64,000 bases of DNA, from the NCBI RefSeq assembly GCF_000227135.1, contig NC_018263.1:61505-125504 (forward strand), written 5' to 3'. This stretch comes from Leishmania donovani. Its lineage: Eukaryota; Euglenozoa; Kinetoplastea; Trypanosomatida; Trypanosomatidae. The notes beneath the pieces are model-generated. The model worked only from the letters and a program-made list of their open reading frames with translations. It had not been told where the DNA came from and did not search any database. A program made the position numbers and the translations under genes. This document shows positions 21,339-31,315 of the stretch, one piece after another; positions within the stretch are counted from its first letter, which is position 1, and each line of letters starts with the position of its first letter.

Positions 21339-23762
21339 TCATGCGCCATGGTGTGAGCGTCGCACGTTCGTCAAGCAGTAATGGCGGCGCATCCCCTGCA
21401 ACACGGATACAACACCCTCCACCCTCCCTTCCGTCAGCGCCTCGTCCAGCAAGGGGACGTCGAAGACAACGCCGGCATTGAAGCGGAGGAATTCGAGGCA
21501 GCGCCGTACATTGAAAAGCTTCGCAGGCTTCTTGGAAGTGGGCTGCACACAGTCGAGAAACGAGCAGCGGCGGCGCTCCAATCGCCCAATCAGGTAGGCG
21601 AGAACAACGCCGTCGGAGAAGAGCAGGCAGGGGTGCCGCCAGGAGAAGGTGGCAGCGTCAAAGACAAAGGATTCATCAGCAGCGGTGTAGCGATACTCGG
21701 TCCCCAGCTGCTGGCGCAGCCACCCACACAGCCTCCCAAGGCATTGTGGCTCGTCTGCAGGCACCGCTTCGCGACGGAGAATACCAGAGCTGCTGCTCGC
21801 GATGGCCGGGATACAGCGGGGGCTCAACGACCGGTGTGCTGGTGACGGCGGCGCACTCCGGCGGAGAGCGGCTTTAGCGACAGTCGACGGCGTCCGCGCC
21901 AATGAAGCTGACGGCCACGAAGATGACAACGATGCCGCGACAGCTTCACTGTCGGGTGCGCGGCTCGAGAGCTTGGCAGGCGTGTAGCCTGCTTCCGCTA
22001 TTGCATCCTTGCTCAGCAGCGTAGAGCGCACGTCAGGTGGCTGCGGTGTGCCCTCCACAGCAGCACGCACGTGAAGGAGGAGATGGAGGATGTGCAACCG
22101 ATCACCTCGGATGACGGCCGCCACGGACTCCTCGGAGATGAACGAGAGTGGCAACTTCTTTGTCGATGCGCTCTGAAAGCTGTGCAGGGCGCTGGTGATG
22201 TTGGCGGCGCAGCAGGCTACGGTGCGGGGATTCGCGAAGAAGGGCTGTACAGCGGAGGATGAGGCAGCCTCCTTCGCCGCCGCTTCCAGACCGCTGCGCC
22301 GAGCAAGAAGCACGAGCATCACGCCGTTGCATAGGAATGGCCACACCGACGGCACGCTGAGAGACGACGGCGCCACCGACCGAACTACGAATCCCGACCA
22401 CTTCGCCATGTACGGCGCGGCCGTCGCGATGGGTAGGAGACACTCATCCCCAGGCAACTGGTAGACGGAGCCGTCAGGCAGCACTCCCCATGCGTGCAGA
22501 AAACGGCAACACCCCGCCTCCATGGCGGCAAGCTCGGTGGGTGGGACAGGCGCGTAGTCGGCAGTGTCGGCGGGCGGCTGCCAGCACATGTGCTGCCTCC
22601 ATACAGGCAGCTCCTCTGGGGCGGGCAGGTAGGTGGAAATGAGGTGCACAAAGAGAGAGAGCAACGCCGTCGGAGAGGCGCGCAGGTAAACCTCCTCCGG
22701 CGTCATCGTCCAAGCAGCGCGAGGCATAAGCTCTTGCGCTGTGCTTGGGGTGCTACGCAAGGCGGCAAGCGCCACCGCGTAGTTCACGCGCACTTCGTCG
22801 AGTGTGCGGGGACAGCGACACAGGACTGGATCAGAAAGCGATGGTTCGCCGCTCTCTCTAAGGGTCTCGACAAGCTGGCACAGCGCAGTTCCGTTCAAGA
22901 CGGCGTCTCCGAAGACGTGAGGCGCCGTCACGGATGTGTCCTCGGCCTCCATGACAGAGATGATGTTCATGCGATAGAGGTAGTCCCGCACCGCGCGGCG
23001 CACCTCGGCGTCCTGTGGACCCGCCGTGCGGCGACGCCACTCGACCGATCGGGAGGCAGCTGGCATGGCCGCAGCGCGGCGCTGCATGTCGGTGTAGAGC
23101 TGCCGTGCAAGTGGGGTGAGTCGCCTCAGATCAACCAGCGCCCGCGAGACTCCAGAGAAGGGTATGCACCATGCCGTTGTGGCTGAATCAGTGTGAACTT
23201 CTGATGAAGCAGCAGTGGCAGCGGCCGTGTCATCCCCTGTACTCGGCTCCACAGCAGCGGCTGCATGTTTGACGTGGCCCGCTGGTTCTCCGGCTGGAGA
23301 GTTCGGCTCTTTGACCGCCTTGACAGACTGTGATGCTAGGATTTGGGGGCAAGTGGTAAGCACCACTCCCATGGTGTTGTTGGATAGTAGGGACGTGCTG
23401 AAGGGTTTCGCCTTTGTCACCGTGGAGCGCGAGCAGCTTCGCGTGGTTGGCGTTGTGGTCGCAGTGGTCAAAGGACCATTGTCGTCGGGCTTGGTAGCCG
23501 CCCCCTCACTGCGGCGAAAATCATGGGAAAACTCAATGCGTGTCGTTGGTGCCGTGGTCAGTGGCAGGAAGCAGAAAATTGGCTTCTCGGCAGTGCTCTT
23601 GAGGCCTGGGCAGTGGCCGTGGCACCTTGCACGTCCTGCCCCTATTTTACAGGCGGCTGTGCGTTGAAGGCGCGCCTGAACGTCTGGCGACCGCCTCAGC
23701 TCTGCAAGATTCGTCCTTAATTCCTCGATGAGGTCCTGGGCAACCGCGTAGATGTCCGCCAT
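21339..23762 (-). CDS. Protein with calponin-homology-like repeats
   Basis: A protein of about 807 residues if it starts at the ATG at 23760-23762 (MADIYAVAQ); the frame is open back to 23885, with tandem ATGs at 23787-23789. Residues 1-200 are low-complexity, Thr/Ala/Ser-rich. The rest appears to hold three diverged copies of a calponin-homology-type helical domain at about 255-380, 410-580 and 680-800. Each has the pattern of a hydrophobic helix followed by a 'dG-x-x-Lc/vlLi' block: FGDAVLNGTALCQLVETL, LCNGVMLVLLARR and LFSDGVVLAYLIGRL. CH domains bind actin or microtubules, so a cytoskeletal or flagellar role is a reasonable inference. The match is structural pattern only and the domains are highly diverged. 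Confidence 0.8.
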   Translation of the reverse strand: MADIYAVAQDLIEELRTNLAELRRSPDVQARLQRTAACKIGAGRARCHGHCPGLKSTAEKPIFCFLPLTTAPTTRIEFSHDFRRSEGAATKPDDNGPLTTATTTPTTRSCSRSTVTKAKPFSTSLLSNNTMGVVLTTCPQILASQSVKAVKEPNSPAGEPAGHVKHAAAAVEPSTGDDTAAATAASSEVHTDSATTAWCIPFSGVSRALVDLRRLTPLARQLYTDMQRRAAAMPAASRSVEWRRRTAGPQDAEVRRAVRDYLYRMNIISVMEAEDTSVTAPHVFGDAVLNGTALCQLVETLRESGEPSLSDPVLCRCPRTLDEVRVNYAVALAALRSTPSTAQELMPRAAWTMTPEEVYLRASPTALLSLFVHLISTYLPAPEELPVWRQHMCWQPPADTADYAPVPPTELAAMEAGCCRFLHAWGVLPDGSVYQLPGDECLLPIATAAPYMAKWSGFVVRSVAPSSLSVPSVWPFLCNGVMLVLLARRSGLEAAAKEAASSSAVQPFFANPRTVACCAANITSALHSFQSASTKKLPLSFISEESVAAVIRGDRLHILHLLLHVRAAVEGTPQPPDVRSTLLSKDAIAEAGYTPAKLSSRAPDSEAVAASLSSSWPSASLARTPSTVAKAALRRSAPPSPAHRSLSPRCIPAIASSSSGILRREAVPADEPQCLGRLCGWLRQQLGTEYRYTAADESFVFDAATFSWRHPCLLFSDGVVLAYLIGRLERRRCSFLDCVQPTSKKPAKLFNVRRCLEFLRFNAGVVFDVPLLDEALTEGRVEGVVSVLQGMRRHYCLTNVRRSHHGA

Positions 23763-24331
23763 TGTGTCAGACCGGCGCGCATACATCATTGCCCAAAAAA
23801 ATACCGGATCTGTGTGTCTATGTGTGTGTGTGTACGTATGCGTGTGTGCTGCTCCATGAGCTATGGTGCCCGCCTGTTCTACCAAGTCTATGCGTCTATA
23901 TTGAATCGTGTGAGCTGGTGTATGTGTGCGTGACCGTGCACCGAGGGGGACGTTGTTGCTGCGTGCGTTCGCGCAGATATGGGTGGGCAGGAATGTCTAC
24001 AGCTTCGCGTCACGGAGAGTGAGACGTATTGGACGGATGACAGCCCTCCTCTCGCTCCGCTTTGCTTGTTTTTTCGCGCGGCCAAGCTTGGCTCGGGATG
24101 GAGAAGAAATTCTCGCGCACCTTTTGCGGAAGCAGCGCTAGCTCTCCTTTCGTTTTTTTTCTGGACCGGAGAGAAGTCAACACGCCGCACGACAGCTCCC
24201 ACGCAGGCGGTGCCCGCCAGAGCAGAACAAGGAAAGGATGAAGAGTGAGAAACGGCAGTTTGCGGGCATCGGCGAAAGGTGGTGCATTTCAGAAAGAAAA
24301 GAAGAGCGATGTAGACCACACGCGCATGGTA

Positions 24332-24372
<41 letters not shown>

Positions 24373-24831
24373 GTGCCTCTCCGTCTCACAGCCTTTTCGC
24401 ATCCAGTTAGTACGACCACACACACACGTACATACATACGCATGCACAGTCCCTATCTCTGCGGCTCCCGCTATGCCAAACTGATGAGTATGCTGAAGTC
24501 GCATTGAGCTCGAGAAGAGAGACTCGAGATTTGCCGATGCACGCCTCACCCTGTGATGCTCACCTACAGTTGCCATGCTGTTGCTGTGTCCTCGTTTCTC
24601 CTCCGATTGGTGTCACCACTACAATGTCTGCGGCGGGGCACGCTCTCGGTGACCCATCACGGCGCACACGGCAAGTCCGGCCGCGAGCACAGGCACGGTT
24701 GTTGGCGCTCAAAAGCCTTCACATGAGGGGGTGGGAGGGGCGACTAGCGAGTGCGGTGTTGGACGTCGTCTGTACCACCACGAACGCCGCGATCGCATTA
24801 ATGATGAGGGAGAGAATACAGCAGCAGTGAA
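23763..24831. other. Intergenic spacer with a TG microsatellite
   Basis: A GT-rich stretch lies near 23811-23853 and a perfect (TG)18 at 24335-24370. No gene recognised; this is presumed 3' UTR of the TFIIS-like gene and the 5' region of the CH-like gene. Confidence 0.6.
24335..24370. repeat. (TG)18 microsatellite
   Basis: An uninterrupted TG dinucleotide run of 36 bases; the transcribed strand product would carry CA repeats. It is likely length-polymorphic between strains. Confidence 0.9.
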
Positions 24832-25437
24832 TTAGTCGCTGTGCCTGTCAGATGCCGTGGCGCAGCTGCCCTTCGACGTCGCCGTGTCATCATCCTCCTC
24901 ATCACCTGAGCTGCTCCGCTCGTCGTCGCTGGAGTGAGAGCAGGCGCAGGAATTGTCAAAGTTGTAGTCGAAATGAGACCCACTCTCCTCCGAGTCGAGG
25001 GCAAGTTCGTTGATGTTGAGTCGATCGCGACGCACGAGCCCGCACTTGGTGCAGTGCAGGGAAGTCTTGTCGACGTTGGTCTGCTCACGCGCGCGCTTAC
25101 GAAACGTTGCCGCCATAGTTCTCTTCTGCAGTCGAGAGCGCATCGCGTTGGCGTCCATTGTGGCGAGCTCCGCAGCGGATATGCCAGGTTTCCTCTCCTG
25201 GGGCACCGCACCAAGCTCCCCGTTCAAGTTCTTGACGTTAGCGACAATGCAAATGATCTGGTCTCTGAATTCCTCCTCCGTGTTGTTGTTTGCGCGCACC
25301 GCCGCGACGACCTGCGAAGCATAGTGTCTTGCGTCCGCACTCTTGCCCTTGAAGTCGTCCACCTTCTGAAGCGCGATGGCGAGCAGGTTCACAATCTTGT
25401 CATCCGAACTGCTGGATGAGGTCGCTGACAACGCCAT
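24832..25437 (-). CDS. TFIIS-like transcription elongation factor with a truncated zinc ribbon
   Basis: A protein of 201 residues. Residues about 10-125 follow the TFIIS central domain: a helical region, then a basic RDQIICIVANVKNLN segment, the signature block ISAAELATMDANAMRSRL, and KRAREQTNVDKTSLHCTKCG leading into a zinc ribbon. TFIIS stimulates transcript cleavage by backtracked RNA polymerase II. The ribbon has a clear first knuckle, Cys129-x2-Cys132. The second is Cys164-x-Cys166, one residue tighter than usual, and the catalytic Asp-Glu hairpin is replaced by an acidic DSEES stretch. The C-terminus is an acidic Ser-rich tail. There is no N-terminal LW domain. I chose the ATG at 25435-25437 because the upstream open frame is low-complexity and crosses a TG repeat. 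Whether it still promotes cleavage is uncertain. Confidence 0.82.
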   Translation of the reverse strand: MALSATSSSSSDDKIVNLLAIALQKVDDFKGKSADARHYASQVVAAVRANNNTEEEFRDQIICIVANVKNLNGELGAVPQERKPGISAAELATMDANAMRSRLQKRTMAATFRKRAREQTNVDKTSLHCTKCGLVRRDRLNINELALDSEESGSHFDYNFDNSCACSHSSDDERSSSGDEEDDDTATSKGSCATASDRHSD

Positions 25438-25912
25438 CGCTCGGTGGCAAAACGTCAACGATTCTGTGTGTGTGTGTGTGTCCACGCTCCTGGAGCTGCT
25501 GAGCCAACAGGAGACAGCAGCGACGGAATAGAGAAAGGGAAGGAGAAGAAGTGCCAATGAGCGCAGAGAAGAGAGGCGCCGTGAATCAAAACAACGCACA
25601 ACGCTGGCGAGTTCTGACAGGCATGTCGAAGGCTGAAGACGACACCCCTCCCCCCCGTGGCGTTTCCTGTGATAGTGTGCGACTTTGTCTCCCATGCCAG
25701 TAGCAGATGGACGCTGCGGTTGCGTCGATGGGCTCAAGATATGGCAGCCGCCTCAGTGAAAGCGTGCACTGTGCGGCTGCTGCTTTTTATTTCCTGCAAT
25801 GAGCTCTCTCGCTCTGGCCACATACCTTGCGTCACTACCGTGCTGGTAGTCGCCTCTTTGCTGTTGAGTGTGGGCGGTGTAGATGGAGAGGTGTGCGCTG
25901 GCGCGTGTGTAT
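25438..25912. other. Intergenic spacer between the TFIIS-like and membrane protein genes
   Basis: Starts with a TG repeat at about 25465-25481 just upstream of the TFIIS-like start, then a region purine-rich on the plus strand (25520-25570), consistent with a pyrimidine tract for trans-splicing. No gene seen. Confidence 0.55.
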
Positions 25913-26866
25913 TCAGGTGTAGTGCAGCAGCCAGTAAGACACCCCTGCACACCACGTACCGAGGAATAAACACATTGTGCACATGGCGAACAAGCCAAAC
26001 GCCACCACCGTCGACGATCCTTCCATGTGACCTAGCAGTGTGTAGGAGAGCTGATCCAGCACGTTGTCAAAGTAGCCAGGGTTCATCACCATCGCGGTGC
26101 GCGGGGGCAGCAGGTCGGGCACGAGTGGCCGGAACGGATCGTCCCAGAACGCAGCCCGAACCGTCGATGCGGGGGCTACTATCTTCGATGGCATGTCTGT
26201 GTCGCGGTACGGCGTCACAGTCGGCAGCTCCTGTGTTTGGCCAAAACGCCGCCTGTAGGCCGCCTCAAGGCGGCTGTTCGACGCGTCGCGGATGCGCTCG
26301 GGATCGAGCGCACGACATCGTACCGCATCCGCGTCGCGGCAGTACACGTGCACGCTCGGGTCCACACGCTGCAGCTCCGACACTGTGAGGGAAGAAGCGT
26401 ACACCTCGTCCATGACCGCTTCTTCGTCGCTCACGTTAGGCGCGGGGCGCCGCCACTCTTCGATAAGCGCCTGCGCTACGGCGTAGCGGTGGTGCCGGTA
26501 AGCGGCGGTCAAGGGGTGGTGGGCGTAGCCGATGTCGATCGGCTCGGTGCGGAACCGGCGCGCGACGTTGCGGATCATGCGCCGCGCCTCCTCCGTCTCC
26601 TCTTCCTGGACGCACGCGAGCGCGTAGAGAGGGTGTATGTGGCCCTTGCCGTCAAAGCGGGTCCCGTTCGAGAACACTGAATCCAGCAGCAACGCTACCT
26701 GTCTCCCCTCCACGGTGCGGATAGCGGCGTTTAGCTGCTCCACCTCGTCCGGTGAGTGAAAGAGACCGAAGCTGTAGCCGCAGGAGAGGAGTAGGCCAAG
26801 CAAGCCCACTAGCATACCCGCCATATAGAAGCGGGCTGCAGACTCCGCCTCACGGCGCCTCATCAA
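25913..26866 (-). CDS. Hypothetical membrane protein with N- and C-terminal TM segments
   Basis: A protein of 317 residues that I do not recognise. A first hydrophobic segment at about 14-34 (FYMAGMLVGLLGLLLSCGYSFGLF) follows a basic, Arg-rich start, and a second lies at about 288-312 near the C-terminus. The roughly 250 residues between are soluble-looking, with potential N-glycosylation sites (NGT, NVS). They include short Ala/His-rich helical stretches (HHPLTAAYRHHRYAVAQALIEEW) that faintly recall ankyrin- or TPR-like hairpins. The layout suggests a double-anchored protein with a lumenal or extracellular central domain. Coding status is supported by length and position in the array. Confidence 0.8.
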   Translation of the reverse strand: MMRRREAESAARFYMAGMLVGLLGLLLSCGYSFGLFHSPDEVEQLNAAIRTVEGRQVALLLDSVFSNGTRFDGKGHIHPLYALACVQEEETEEARRMIRNVARRFRTEPIDIGYAHHPLTAAYRHHRYAVAQALIEEWRRPAPNVSDEEAVMDEVYASSLTVSELQRVDPSVHVYCRDADAVRCRALDPERIRDASNSRLEAAYRRRFGQTQELPTVTPYRDTDMPSKIVAPASTVRAAFWDDPFRPLVPDLLPPRTAMVMNPGYFDNVLDQLSYTLLGHMEGSSTVVAFGLFAMCTMCLFLGTWCAGVSYWLLHYT

Positions 26867-27602
26867 AGCGCCGTGGGTGCCCTTTGTTTTCTGCTTGTTT
26901 CGAATGCTCTAGCGCGACGTTGCATGAGTATGCTCGCACGAGTATGTGCGCGGACAATGTTTGCCGCGGAGCTGGAATGGTGAGAAGTTGCGGGTGGACA
27001 CTGCTTTCCGTAGCCATACGGTCAGCGTCCCCCGGTAGTGCTCCAGCACATGTAGCGTGAAAGCAGATACAAAAAAAAGAAAAGACGAAAGGAGAAGCGG
27101 CGGTTGATGGTGGAGGGGCGCGTTTGAGCTCGCATCCGGCGCGAACATGCAACAAGCAAAAAAAAAAAAGGATGCAACATCCGTCATCGCGTACAACGAA
27201 CTAGTCCTTCCATGCCCGTCAGAGACACGTGAAGGGTGCGGATTTCTTGAAGTAGGTGCCATGCCGCTTCGGTTGCTGCTGTTTCATTGTCCATGTGTCG
27301 ACACTGAGGTCCAGTCCTTCTGCCCTTTCGTCCCCTCCCGTCTTGCGGCGTCCATCACCGCCATCGCTTTCCCGCCGGGTTCTGCCGCTCTGGTGAGGGG
27401 ATCCTCGGCAGGCCAGCACAGAGAAAGAGAAAGAGAGACACAAGTGCCAGGAAAAGAACACGAAGAAGACAACCAAAAATCGGGATCCACGCGCACACAC
27501 ATAGCGGACAAGAGGCCCGTGTCCACGATTCGCGTACAATTACAGCGCAGGCCCCGGCGTTCAGTTGGCGGAGTCCAGTATGGGCTGAGTGGAGAACTCC
27601 GA
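26867..27602. other. Intergenic spacer downstream of the Nudix gene
   Basis: Purine-rich plus-strand runs at 27066-27105 and 27150-27170 are probably the pyrimidine tract for the membrane-protein gene. No gene recognised. Confidence 0.55.
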
Positions 27603-28526
27603 TCATTGCGGCGAGTCCGCGAGAGGGTCGCGCGCTACCACGTTCGAAGGCGTCAGGAGTGCGTTCACCGCCGCTGCCGAGCTCGCTTCCGGCGCGTCCA
27701 TGATGGCCTTGGCGACGCGAGCCACGAGTTCACAAGTCACGAAGGAAGTAAGGCCCCAGACCAGCTCACCCGGGAAGTCCTCGGGCAGCATCGGATCGAA
27801 GCCGCAGTCATCCGCCACCCCAGTCGCCTTAGGAGACCGACAAACCGCAGAGGAGACGACCGTCTGAGCAGGGCTGGCAAAGAAGCAGGGAAAGAAGCAC
27901 GGTCGATCGCTCGTGAAGGAGCGGTACTTGATGACCCGCGCGTGCCCCGTCGACGCTCTCAACAGCAGCGTCGACATGTGAAGGTAGTGAATGGAATCGA
28001 CCTCGGCGGGGCTCGCGCGGTATGGCTGCACAGGGCTAGTCGCGACAGCCACAAACGGCGTCACACGCGCGTCTAGTGCTCTCGTGGTAATCGGCGTCAG
28101 AGACCCGATAATTTCGTACTCGGATGGCGGGAGGCCCACCTCCTCCAGCGTCTCACGCTGTGCTGCGTTGCGTAGCGTCTCGTCGGCATCGACGTGGCCA
28201 CCCGGGAAGCTCATTTCGCTCTTGTGTGAGCCCATCGTCGCAGTGCGCTTCGTGAGCGTGATGCACATATCCTGAAAGCCGTTCTCCGTCGCTGCGGGGG
28301 ATAGCAGCACGAGCACGGCACACTGGCGCGGCGCCGTCAGCTGCACTGGCGCTTTTTGCGGTGAGAAGCCGACAGTTGAGACGGTGCCTTTGTTGACGGT
28401 GAGGAGGTAGAAATGAGACGGGAAGGTGACCGACTCGATAGGAAAGTCAAGCGCTCGTTGCATCAGTGGCACCCACCCCTGCGTGCTCTGTGGCAAACGC
28501 GCCGCTGCGGCTGTGGCCCGGATCAT
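27603..28526 (-). CDS. Nudix hydrolase, CoA-diphosphatase (NUDT7/NUDT8) type
   Basis: A protein of 307 residues with a perfect Nudix box at 110-132 (GHVDADETLRNAAQRETLEEVGL follows the G-x5-E-x7-RE-U-x-EE-x-G-U rule). Immediately upstream is the UPF0035 signature LTKRTATMGSHKSEMSFPGG (91-110), which marks the coenzyme A pyrophosphatase subgroup that cleaves CoA and acyl-CoA to 4'-phosphopantetheine and 3',5'-ADP. The N-terminus, MIRATAAAARLPQSTQ, is basic, Ala-rich and free of acids for the first 25 residues, so a mitochondrial presequence is plausible. There is no obvious C-terminal SKL-type peroxisomal signal. The frame is open to 28742, but the chosen ATG at 28524-28526 gives the presequence-like start, while the upstream part is low-complexity. 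Confidence 0.92.
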   Translation of the reverse strand: MIRATAAAARLPQSTQGWVPLMQRALDFPIESVTFPSHFYLLTVNKGTVSTVGFSPQKAPVQLTAPRQCAVLVLLSPAATENGFQDMCITLTKRTATMGSHKSEMSFPGGHVDADETLRNAAQRETLEEVGLPPSEYEIIGSLTPITTRALDARVTPFVAVATSPVQPYRASPAEVDSIHYLHMSTLLLRASTGHARVIKYRSFTSDRPCFFPCFFASPAQTVVSSAVCRSPKATGVADDCGFDPMLPEDFPGELVWGLTSFVTCELVARVAKAIMDAPEASSAAAVNALLTPSNVVARDPLADSPQ

Positions 28527-29385
28527 GTGGCGACGACGTCGGTTAGAGCGAAGTACAGTGTGGGGATAGGAGAAGCGGAGAGGAGACGTGTGACAGCACA
28601 TGCACGCACACAGGCACACACATGGGCGTTTTAGCAAGGGAGTAGAACGAGAGCAGAGGTGCCCGACGGAGATGAGTATGTATATGCACGTATGCCTGAC
28701 AGTCTTCTCCGCAAGTAGAGTGTGTGATAAGCGCACGTACAAAGCAAGTCAAGAAGATGCGAGAGCTCGCGCCACGACTGGGTTAGTCCTCCTCCTTCGC
28801 AACCCACTGGCCGCCGGGAGTGGACGGGGAGGGGGGAGTCGAGAGGATACAGAGAAGAGCGAGAGAAGATGAGCGGGTATTTTCGAGGCAGTGCGCACCG
28901 ATGCAAGGCATACACTGACGGAGAGCAATGACGAGCAACGTTTTCCATCCACAGGAGACACCGGTAGCGCAGAGAAGGAGTAGTAAAAGAAACGGAAAGC
29001 GTAGAGACCGCGACCTACAGCACGTATGCAACGCGGCTGCAAGCACGCCCCAGCGATTCGCATGCTGCGCGTTCCTCCATCTGCACTGAGCAGTGTGGGC
29101 GTCCTTTCGTATTTTCTTTTGCGACGCTGTCTGGTTTGCACAGTGGGCGTTCTTCATGCACAACAATTGTTTGCCCCGTGCAACGAAGCCAACCAAAAAG
29201 GACCTGTCCGCCAGCAAGCAGACGGGCGGGCACGACAACACGCTGAGCTCCGTCGTCACGCAGGCGGCACCAGCCACATGACAGACACATGCACACATGC
29301 AACAAGGACAAGTGGGAGAAGGCGAGGTGCGCACGCATGCAAGCCACCTTACGCCAAAGCACACGCCCGCGCCACCCCTCGCCTC
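28527..29385. other. Intergenic spacer between the Nudix and VPS25 genes
   Basis: Purine-rich on the plus strand around 28835-28870, and CA-rich around 28600-28622. No gene recognised. Confidence 0.55.
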
Positions 29386-30078
29386 TCATTCGCCACCGAA
29401 CTTGACGCCTTGGTAGGGCTGTGTCGCGGTCTCGTCGAGGTTAAAGAGAGTCACCTTGAAGGGGCGCATCGCCGACACGGGGCGATGGTTCACAGCGTGC
29501 AAATACGTGCGAATCGCCTGCTCCTCGGAGAGGCGGCCGACATCAGCAACTGGAACGGCAGCAGAGGAAAATCGCGCGAGATACGCTGGGCGAGTCTGCC
29601 CGTAGCCGAGGGCTGCACCGCTAGCGAGCTCGTCGAAGGTCATGACTGTGCCCTTTTTCGAGAGCATTGCCGTCGTCTGCACCTCGCCGTGGTCGAGAAT
29701 GTAGCGCAGCAACGTCTCCTCCATCCCCTTGAACCCGTCCTCCGTCGTGCACACGAGCACAGAGAAGTCCCTGGGGCCGCCGTCTGAGACGATAACGGCG
29801 TGGTTCGGGTGGCGCGCAACGAGCGACTGCAGCATCGTGTGAGCGGCCTCTGGGCTCAGACGCTTGTCGATGGCCGGGTTGTAGAAGATGTCGCTCTGGG
29901 TAGTATAGAAGCGCAGAAGGGCATTGGTATCGCCGCCGGCGGTGCGCTGGGCGTGGTAGATGGCGTGGTCGAGAAGGAGGTTCGACCACAGCGTGCACTG
30001 CCTGTCCAGCGTAGCCGGTGAGTGCTGCTCGGTGAAGAAGGGCGGCAGCCCAAAAAAACTCCAGTGTTCGGAGGGCAT
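29386..30078 (-). CDS. VPS25: ESCRT-II subunit VPS25
   Basis: A protein of 230 residues, close to the usual VPS25 length. ESCRT-II links cargo-sorting ESCRT-I to ESCRT-III on endosomes; VPS25 is present in two copies and its second winged helix recruits VPS20. The N-terminus carries the family's Pro-Pro-Phe-Phe-Thr motif (LPPFFT at 11-16), which docks on VPS22/VPS36, followed by the WSNLLLDHAIYH helix and YNPAIDKRLSPEAAHTMLQSLV of the first winged helix. The C-terminal winged helix includes GTVMTFDELASG, and the chain ends in GVKFGGE, like the GVKF ending of animal homologues. The start is the ATG at 30076-30078; an upstream in-frame ATG (30132) falls on the splice acceptor and is ruled out. 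Confidence 0.93.
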   Translation of the reverse strand: MPSEHWSFFGLPPFFTEQHSPATLDRQCTLWSNLLLDHAIYHAQRTAGGDTNALLRFYTTQSDIFYNPAIDKRLSPEAAHTMLQSLVARHPNHAVIVSDGGPRDFSVLVCTTEDGFKGMEETLLRYILDHGEVQTTAMLSKKGTVMTFDELASGAALGYGQTRPAYLARFSSAAVPVADVGRLSEEQAIRTYLHAVNHRPVSAMRPFKVTLFNLDETATQPYQGVKFGGE

Positions 30079-31315
30079 GGGTGCGGCACGTCTCGGAGAA
30101 AGTAAGCCCCTGCGCAGCGCACGGCGAGTCACTTAGAAACAAAGAGAAAAGGCCGGCGAAAGGCGTTGGGCACCAGTGCGCAACAGCTACTGCAGTGATG
30201 CTCTGTAACCCTCACCCAGCAGTGCGCAGTGGCGGGCAAGATGGTGTGTGCGCACACTCACGCACAACTTAAAGCACCGAGCCTTCAGAGGAGCTACGCC
30301 GGCGACTCTAGACACGGCGAAAAGACGAGAAAGGACCGCGTTATATGCGGCAGGGGAGGCGTGAGAGAGGTACCTGTTCTTTCGGGGGCAAATGAACCCG
30401 CTTCGTCGTCAAGAGGGTGCCACGTCGGTAGGAAGTGGAAATCCCTTCGAAGCGCTGTGCGCGACCAACACACGCGCACACACATATATACATATAAGCC
30501 CATACACAAGTGATCAGCACAGCGCCTCATTTCTCAAGTGCAGCCTAGCTTCTTTACGTCACAGAGGAAGAGGGGCCTGTTACACGACGCCGAGTAAAAT
30601 GGTTGACACGCAGGACCATCCCTCCCCACCCCGCCGCGTCGTTGCCAGGAGGTGATGTCCGCCTCAAAGAGCATGGGGCACAAAGGAAGCAAGGCCTCGA
30701 TGCTCGGAGAGCTGCATCACCGGAATCCGGTGCAACAACGCGAGGGGCAGCTCTGTTCCTCGCCTTCGTCTGCTCACCTCGCTCATCCGTGATTTTTTGT
30801 TTGGTTTTCCTGGGGCCCATCCATAGCGCCAACGCGAGTCTCAAATACAAATAGCGTCCAGAAACCAAGGGAACGGAAGGAAAAGGCGGCAGAGAGCACA
30901 CGAAGGATCGATGCAACAGACGGAACAGCAGACAGGCAGACAACGAAAGAGAGAGAGAGACCCATCACTCTGCGCCCAATTCCCTTCCCTCACTCTCCTC
31001 CTCTGGCGCTGTGTTATTCTCGCTTACTAGCAACATCGAATCAGTCACACACGCGCAGGGAGAGAGAGAGGAGGGAGGGGGTAAGAAACGACGCGGGAAC
31101 GCGCACAGACACACGGAGATGGCCCACACACACGGACAGCAACAGCGGCGCTCCTTGTCGCTCCCTCCGAGCTATGCAGCCAGTCTTCCCTCAACGATAC
31201 CTCCAACCTCACCCCGTTCACTTCCGGTCCCTCTCCTGCGCCGTACGGATCCCATCTTTCTTTGTGCGCTCCGTGCGCTTGCTTTTTTTTGTTCTTCGCT
31301 CGCCGACCATATCGT
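30079..31315. other. Intergenic spacer upstream of VPS25
   Basis: Contains the VPS25 acceptor, a CA/TA-rich patch near 30475-30500, and C/T-rich plus-strand segments near 31150-31290. No gene recognised; most is probably 3' UTR of proteasome beta-4. Confidence 0.55.
30132..30155 (-). promoter_or_regulatory. Predicted spliced-leader acceptor for VPS25
   Basis: The minus strand reads a T/C-rich tract (30135-30153) ending TTTCTAAG, with the AG at 30132-30133 and a 5' UTR of 53-54 bases. It overlaps the upstream ATG of the longer frame and so decides the start at 30078. Confidence 0.55.

Noticed and set aside
27147..28076. Plus-strand frame of 309 codons over the Nudix gene
   Set aside because: Arg/Val-rich antisense frame with no domain; the minus strand carries a perfect Nudix box.
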